9,559 nt of DNA, taken from contig JAKLIE010000034.1 of assembly GCA_022709775.1 (NCBI GenBank), forward strand, positions 1 to 9,559, written 5' to 3'. This DNA is from Pseudomonadota bacterium. Its GTDB lineage: Bacteria > Pseudomonadota > Gammaproteobacteria > Burkholderiales > Casimicrobiaceae. The notes beneath the pieces were generated by a model. It had not been told where the DNA came from. It made no database searches and was given only the letters and a program-made list of their open reading frames with translations. Within the stretch, counting starts at the first letter, position 1. Every line of letters starts with the position of its first letter. A program made the position numbers and the translations under genes. Shown here piece by piece: positions 5,892 through 9,559 of the stretch.

Positions 5892-8105
5892 TCAGGCGAG
5901 GGCCAGCGGCAGCTTCCGCAATCGCTGGCCGGTCGCCGCGTAGAGCGCGTTGGCGAGCGCCGGCGCGATCACCGGCGTCGCGGGCTCGCCCACGCCCGAC
6001 GGCTTGCCCTGCGAGCGCACGATGTGCACGTCGATCGAGGGCATCTCGTCGATGCGGAGCACAGGGTAGTCGTTGAAGTTCGACTGCTCGACGATGCCGT
6101 CCTTCACCGTGATCGCGCTGTAGAGCGCGGCGGAAAGCCCGAACCCGATGCCGCCTTCCATCTGGGCGCGCACGACGTCCGGGTTGACGACGATACCGCA
6201 TTCGGCCGCGCAGACGACGCGGTCGACCGTGAAGCTGCGGTCGGGCTTCACCGTCACCTCGACGACTTCGGCGACGACGGTCCCGAACGATTCGTGCACG
6301 GCGAGGCCGCGCGCACGCTTCGTCCCCGCGTTGCCGGGCGCGAGCGGCGTCCCCCATCCGGCTTCGCGCGCCGCGAGCTCGAGCGCGGCAAGGTGCCGCG
6401 GGTGCTTCGCCAGCAGCGCCCTGCGCATCGCGAGCGGGTCCTGGCCGGCCGCGGCGGCGAGCTCGTCGAGGAACGTTTCGGTCGAGATCGCTGTGTGCGT
6501 CGAGCCCACCGAGCGCCACCATTGCACGGGCACCGCGCCGTAGGGCGAGTGCAGGTCGACGGCGATGGCCGGGATCGCATAGGGCAGCGTCGACGCTCCC
6601 TCGACGGACGTCTCGTCGACGCCGTTCTTCACCAGGACCTTCTCGAACGCGGTGCCGTCCGCGATCGACTGGCCGACGATCCTGTGCTGCCAGCCGACGA
6701 TCGAGCCGCTCGCGTCGAGTCCGGCCCTGAGCGCGTGCAGGTAAAGAGGGCGGTAGTACCCCGCGCGCATGTCGTCCTCGCGCGTCCAGACGAGCTTGAC
6801 CGGGACGCCTCGCGTACCCATCTTCGCGAGGCGCGAGACGATCTCGGCGCACTCGATCACGTAGTCCGACTGCGGGTTCGCGCGCCGGCCGAAGCTGCCG
6901 CCCGCGTAGAGCGTCTCGATCGTCACCTGCTCGGGTTTGAGACCGGTCACCTGCGCGATGGCCGCCTGATCGGCGGTCTGCGACTGCGCGCCGTACCACG
7001 CCTCGCAGCGTCCTTCGGAGAGGCGCATCACGCAATTGAGCGGCTCCATCGCCGCGTGTGCGAGGTACGGGAACTCGAACGTCGCTTCGAGCACCCTGGC
7101 CGCGCCCGCGATCGCCTTTGTCGCATCGCCGTCGGCACGAGCGACCTTGCCGGGCGTCGCCGCGAGCCTTCGATACTCGGCCATCAGCTCGTCGGTCGAG
7201 CCCCGCCACGCGCGGGTGTCGTTCCACTCGACCTTGAGCGCGTCGCGGCCCTTCTTCGCGGCCCAGAATCCCGTCGCCAGCACGGCGACGCCGGTGGGCA
7301 GTTCGACGACCGTGCGCAGGCCGGGGATGCCCTTGAGCGCGCTCGCGTCGAAACTCTTCACGCGCGCGCCGAATCGAGGCGGATGCAGCACCAGCGCGGT
7401 CAGCATCCCCGGAAGCTCGATGTCCTGCGTGAAGAGCGCGGTGCCGTTCGACTTCGCGGCCGTGTCGGTGCGCGGCACGTGCTTGCCGACGTACACGAAG
7501 TCCTTCGGGTCCTTGAGCGTCACGCTCGCCGGCACGGGCATCGCCGAGGCGGCCTCGGAAAGCTCGCCGAACGTCGCCCTCTTCCCCGATGCGTGCGAAA
7601 CGACGCCCGCGCTAACCTTGATCGCTTCCGCGGGCACGTTCCACCGCTTCGCGGCGGCCGCGACCAGCATCGCGCGCGCCGCCGCGCCGGCGTTGCGGAG
7701 CTGTTCCCACGAGTTCGCGATCGCGGTGGACCCGCCGGTGCCCTGCGCCGGTCCCCAGAACAGGTTGTTGTAGCGCGACGCGTCGGCAGGTGCGCTGACG
7801 ACCCGGACCTGGCTCCAGGCGGCGTCGAGTTCGTCGGCGACGATCGTGGCCAGCCCCGTGTACACGCCCTGGCCCATCTCGAGGTGCTTGGCGACGACGG
7901 TGACCGTGTTGTCGCGGCCGATGCGCACGAACGCATTCGGCTCGAACGGTGCAGCCTGCCCGGCGGAGCCCGCCTTGCCGGGGCCGCCCTGCTGCGCGAG
8001 GGCCGGGACGTGCACGCCGAGCAGCAGGCCGGCGCCTGCGGCGCCGCCGGCCTTCAGGAACGCGCGGCGCGAGCGCGAGAGGTTGACGACTCGGGATTCG
8101 CTCAT
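5892..8105 (-). CDS. Molybdenum-binding large subunit of IorB-type aldehyde/isoquinoline oxidoreductase
   Basis: This 737-residue protein belongs to the xanthine oxidase family, in the subgroup of isoquinoline 1-oxidoreductase beta (IorB) and periplasmic aldehyde dehydrogenases. It should hold a molybdopterin-cytosine-dinucleotide cofactor and hydroxylate an aldehyde or N-heterocycle using water. A Tat signal is clear: SRRAFLK (12-18) with Arg13-Arg14, a hydrophobic stretch, and PALA/Q with cleavage near Ala37. It is thus exported folded, carrying the small subunit along. The first molybdenum domain has EMGQGVYTGLA and GTGGSTA; the second has GGSFGRRANPQSDY and the catalytic-Glu motif GVGEPATP (Glu707). 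AAGGAGA 5 bases before the ATG is a strong ribosome site. It begins 11 bases after the small-subunit stop, so they are co-translated. No cytochrome c or XdhC-like maturation gene is in the window, so electron acceptor and insertion chaperone are unknown. The substrate cannot be told from sequence. Confidence 0.9.
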   Translation of the reverse strand: MSESRVVNLSRSRRAFLKAGGAAGAGLLLGVHVPALAQQGGPGKAGSAGQAAPFEPNAFVRIGRDNTVTVVAKHLEMGQGVYTGLATIVADELDAAWSQVRVVSAPADASRYNNLFWGPAQGTGGSTAIANSWEQLRNAGAAARAMLVAAAAKRWNVPAEAIKVSAGVVSHASGKRATFGELSEAASAMPVPASVTLKDPKDFVYVGKHVPRTDTAAKSNGTALFTQDIELPGMLTALVLHPPRFGARVKSFDASALKGIPGLRTVVELPTGVAVLATGFWAAKKGRDALKVEWNDTRAWRGSTDELMAEYRRLAATPGKVARADGDATKAIAGAARVLEATFEFPYLAHAAMEPLNCVMRLSEGRCEAWYGAQSQTADQAAIAQVTGLKPEQVTIETLYAGGSFGRRANPQSDYVIECAEIVSRLAKMGTRGVPVKLVWTREDDMRAGYYRPLYLHALRAGLDASGSIVGWQHRIVGQSIADGTAFEKVLVKNGVDETSVEGASTLPYAIPAIAVDLHSPYGAVPVQWWRSVGSTHTAISTETFLDELAAAAGQDPLAMRRALLAKHPRHLAALELAAREAGWGTPLAPGNAGTKRARGLAVHESFGTVVAEVVEVTVKPDRSFTVDRVVCAAECGIVVNPDVVRAQMEGGIGFGLSAALYSAITVKDGIVEQSNFNDYPVLRIDEMPSIDVHIVRSQGKPSGVGEPATPVIAPALANALYAATGQRLRKLPLALA

Positions 8106-8116
8106 CGGGGTCTCCT

Positions 8117-8581
8117 TCACGCGAGCGACTTCGCCGCTTCCTTGATCGCGGCGCGGATGCGGACGTAGGCGGCGCAGCGGCAGAGGTTGCCCGACATCGC
8201 CGAATCGATGTCGGCGTCGGTCGGCCGCCTGTTCGTCGCGAGCAGTGCGACGGCGCTCATCACCTGGCCGGACTGGCAGAAGCCGCACTGCGGCACGTCG
8301 AGCTTCGCCCATGCGGCCTGCACGGCCTGCGCCTCTCTCGTCTTCAGGCCCTCGATCGTCGTAATTTCGGCGCCCTGCTTGAGCGACGAGAGCGGCGTGC
8401 GACACGAGCGCACCGGCTGGCCTTCGACGTGGACGACGCAGGCTCCGCAGGCGGCGATGCCGCAGCCGTACTTGGTGCCGGTGAGCTTGAGCGAATCGCG
8501 CAGCAGCCAAAGCAGCGGCGTGTCGCCGGGAACGTTCGCCGCGACGTCGACGCGCTCCTTGTTGACGAACAGGACGGGCAT
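8117..8581 (-). CDS. [2Fe-2S] small subunit of IorA-type oxidoreductase
   Basis: This 154-residue iron-sulfur subunit passes electrons from the molybdenum centre of its partner to an external acceptor. The N-terminal plant-ferredoxin-like domain binds one [2Fe-2S] cluster through Cys40, Cys45, Cys48 and Cys60 (CGIAACGAC). The helical C-terminal domain binds the second through Cys99, Cys102, Cys134 and Cys136 (CGFCQSGQ and CRC). All eight ligands are present and the length is typical. It has no signal peptide, as expected for a subunit exported together with its Tat-bearing partner. GGAG lies 7 bases before the ATG. It is the first gene of the two-gene iorAB-like operon and is divergent from prfB. 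It could equally be named the small subunit of a periplasmic aldehyde oxidase (PaoA-like, but without PaoA's own signal or the FAD subunit gene). Confidence 0.92.
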   Translation of the reverse strand: MPVLFVNKERVDVAANVPGDTPLLWLLRDSLKLTGTKYGCGIAACGACVVHVEGQPVRSCRTPLSSLKQGAEITTIEGLKTREAQAVQAAWAKLDVPQCGFCQSGQVMSAVALLATNRRPTDADIDSAMSGNLCRCAAYVRIRAAIKEAAKSLA

Positions 8582-8785
8582 GGCAGGACTCCGGGGGACA
8601 GCGCGCGGGCGCGGAAAGGACGCGATGGTAGGGGAAGCGGAGCGTCCGCGCCATCGGACGGATTCGCCGTGGCGCGGGGCATGCGGCCTGGGCGTCGGCC
8701 ATCCGGGAAAAAGGTCCCGTACGACAAGGACTTGGCGCTCGCCGTGCTAGAATTCGCCTTCGGAAATCGCACGCGAGACGCCCCG
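8582..8785. other. Divergent intergenic region between iorA-like gene and prfB
   Basis: This is the longest non-coding stretch of the window. It must hold the promoters of both divergent genes. Toward prfB there is an extended -10 element (listed separately). A 5-bp hairpin, CGGGA (8704-8708) with TCCCG (8715-8719), lies upstream of it. Toward the iorA-like gene I find only its Shine-Dalgarno and no convincing -35/-10 pair. No repeat or operator-like palindrome stands out. Confidence 0.6.
8745..8753 (+). promoter_or_regulatory. Extended -10 promoter element of prfB
   Basis: TGCTAGAAT is a TG-n extended -10 with hexamer TAGAAT at 8748-8753, 32 bases before the prfB ATG. No -35 hexamer is seen at 16-18 bases, which is acceptable for extended -10 promoters. 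GCTAGAATT is shared with the element before the TPR gene. Confidence 0.5.
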
Positions 8786-9559
8786 ATGGAAGCCGAACAG
8801 CTGAACCAGATTGCCAACACGCTCGCCGACCTGAAGACCCGGTCGGCCGAGATGCGGAGGTACCTTTGACTTCGACCTGAAGTCGAAGACGCTCGAGGAA
8901 GTACGCCGCGCGCTCGAGGACCCGAAGGTCTGGGACGCCCTGAGAAGGCGCAGGAGCTCGGCAAGCAGAAGAAGCAGCTGGAAGGCGTCGTGACGACGCT
9001 CACGGAGCTCGATCGAGGACTGTCCGACAGCGGCGAGCTCTTCGAGCTGGCGCGCGCCGACGACGACGACGCGACGCTGGCCGCGGTGCGCGACGACGTC
9101 GCGGGCCTCGCGAAGGTGGTCGAGGACCTGGAGTTCCGCCGGATGTTCGGCCATCCGATGGACCCGAACCCGTGCTTCGTCGACATCCAGGCGGGCAGCG
9201 GCGGCACCGAGGCGCAGGACTGGGCGTCGATGCTGCTGCGCATGTACCTCAGGTACTGCGAGCGGCGCGGCTGGAAGGTCGAGGTGCTCGAGGAGTCGCC
9301 GGGCGAAGTGGCCGGCATCAAGAGCGCGTCGATCAAGGTCGACGGCGATTACGCGTTCGGCTACCTCCGCACCGAGACCGGCGTGCACCGGCTCGTGCGC
9401 AAGAGCCCGTACGACTCGAACGCGCGTCGGCATACCTCTTTCGCTAGCGTGTTCGTCTATCCGGAGGTCGACGAGTCGATCGAGGTCGACGTCAACCCGG
9501 CGGACCTGCGCATCGACACGTTCCGGGCGTCCGGCGCGGGCGGCCAGCACATCAACAAG
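8786..9559 (+). CDS. prfB: Peptide chain release factor 2, 5' part (partial, frame broken)
   Basis: RF2 recognises UGA and UAA in the ribosomal A site and triggers peptide release. The gene starts [11 protein letters not shown] at 8786, reads 27 codons in the first frame to an in-frame TGA, and continues in the +1 frame from GAC at 8868 ([12 protein letters not shown]). This is the conserved RF2 programmed frameshift. After VWDA (8928-8939) the homology jumps to the frame beginning GAG at 8942 (EKAQELGKQ) and stays open to the window end, so one base seems to be missing near 8937-8941. As read, translation would stop at TGA 8991. Downstream motifs are [25 protein letters not shown] (stop-recognition site, usually SPF) and the peptidyl-release motif GGQ (9539-9547). 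About 258 of some 365 codons are inside the window. RF2 is generally essential, so a sequence error is the likeliest cause of the break. Confidence 0.93.
8856..8870 (+). promoter_or_regulatory. prfB: Programmed +1 ribosomal frameshift site of prfB
   Basis: A Shine-Dalgarno-like GGAGG (8856-8860) is followed three bases later by CTT (8864-8866), TGA (8867-8869) and C (8870). This matches the E. coli element with its CTT-TGA-C slip site in sequence and spacing. When RF2 is scarce the ribosome stalls at the poorly terminating TGA-C and slips from CTT to TTT, reading on through GAC. When RF2 is plentiful the peptide ends after 27 residues. The gene therefore autoregulates at translation. Confidence 0.95.
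8937..8942 (+). other. prfB: Unexplained reading-frame break in prfB
   Basis: Before this point RF2 homology is in the frame of codon 8868; after it, in the frame of codon 8942. GCC (8937-8939) is followed by only two bases, CT, before GAG. One additional C in the CCC run would restore GCC-CCT-GAG, giving Ala-Pro-Glu, which fits the Pro-Glu seen here in E. coli RF2 (VWNEPERAQ). There is no slippery heptamer, Shine-Dalgarno or pausing stop codon at this spot. Confidence 0.85.

Noticed and set aside
5451..8168. A very long open frame (about 900 codons) on the + strand opposite the iorAB-like genes
   Set aside because: Its product is Arg/His/Asp-rich with no domain, and it lies entirely antisense to two well-supported genes and part of nudC. 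Long antisense frames are expected in very GC-rich coding DNA.
8733..8748. Sigma-54-like promoter (TGG, nine bases, TGC) before prfB
   Set aside because: The TGG-N9-TGC spacing is met, but the match is easily made by chance in such GC-rich DNA. The overlapping extended -10 TGCTAGAAT explains the site better for a housekeeping gene.
8747..9550. Minus-strand open frame opposite prfB
   Set aside because: It is antisense to clear RF2 homology and has no recognisable domain or ribosome site.

Overview
The window looks like ordinary chromosomal DNA from a high-GC Gram-negative bacterium, most likely a betaproteobacterium of the Burkholderiales or a near relative. This rests on LpxH (lipid A synthesis), the order TPR protein - ppiA - ppiB - lpxH that I associate with that group, the residue style of RF2, and third codon positions that are almost all G or C. 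I see no insertion sequence, phage gene, CRISPR array, tRNA, rRNA or other sign of recent transfer. Ten protein genes fill the window and no gap exceeds about 205 bases.

Layout, left to right. Positions 1-64 hold a short RNA-like leader ending in a strong intrinsic terminator that stops only 6 bases before the first gene; it may be the 3' end of an attenuator or riboswitch whose body lies outside the window. On the + strand, 71-1324 is a PLP enzyme of the cystathionine gamma-synthase / trans-sulfuration family. It converges on a block of eight minus-strand genes, listed here in transcription order from the right: iorA-like (8581-8117) and iorB-like (8105-5892), the [2Fe-2S] and molybdenum subunits of a Tat-exported aldehyde/isoquinoline-type oxidoreductase; nudC (5827-4922), NAD(H) pyrophosphatase; a secreted TPR protein (4828-4232); ppiA (4202-3612), periplasmic cyclophilin; ppiB (3582-3082), cytoplasmic cyclophilin; lpxH (3032-2304), UDP-2,3-diacylglucosamine pyrophosphatase; and a TerC/YjbE-type membrane protein with a C-terminal extension (2237-1353). 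Spacings suggest three or four transcription units: iorAB (11-base gap, strong ribosome site), nudC, TPR-ppiA-ppiB-lpxH (gaps 29, 29 and 49) and terC.

At the right edge, divergent from iorA, lies the 5' two thirds of prfB (release factor 2; 8786 to the window end). It carries the classic autoregulatory +1 programmed frameshift (Shine-Dalgarno-like GGAGG, CTT, in-frame TGA, C). About 70 bases further on there is a second, unexplained reading-frame break, where one base appears to be missing at a CCC run. The stop-recognition tripeptide also reads SPY where SPF is expected.

No previously undescribed multi-gene system is evident. The items most worth a second look are the double frame break and SPY in prfB, the terminator-containing leader before the PLP enzyme, the C-terminal extension of the TerC protein, and a shared CTAGAAT promoter-like element before three genes.
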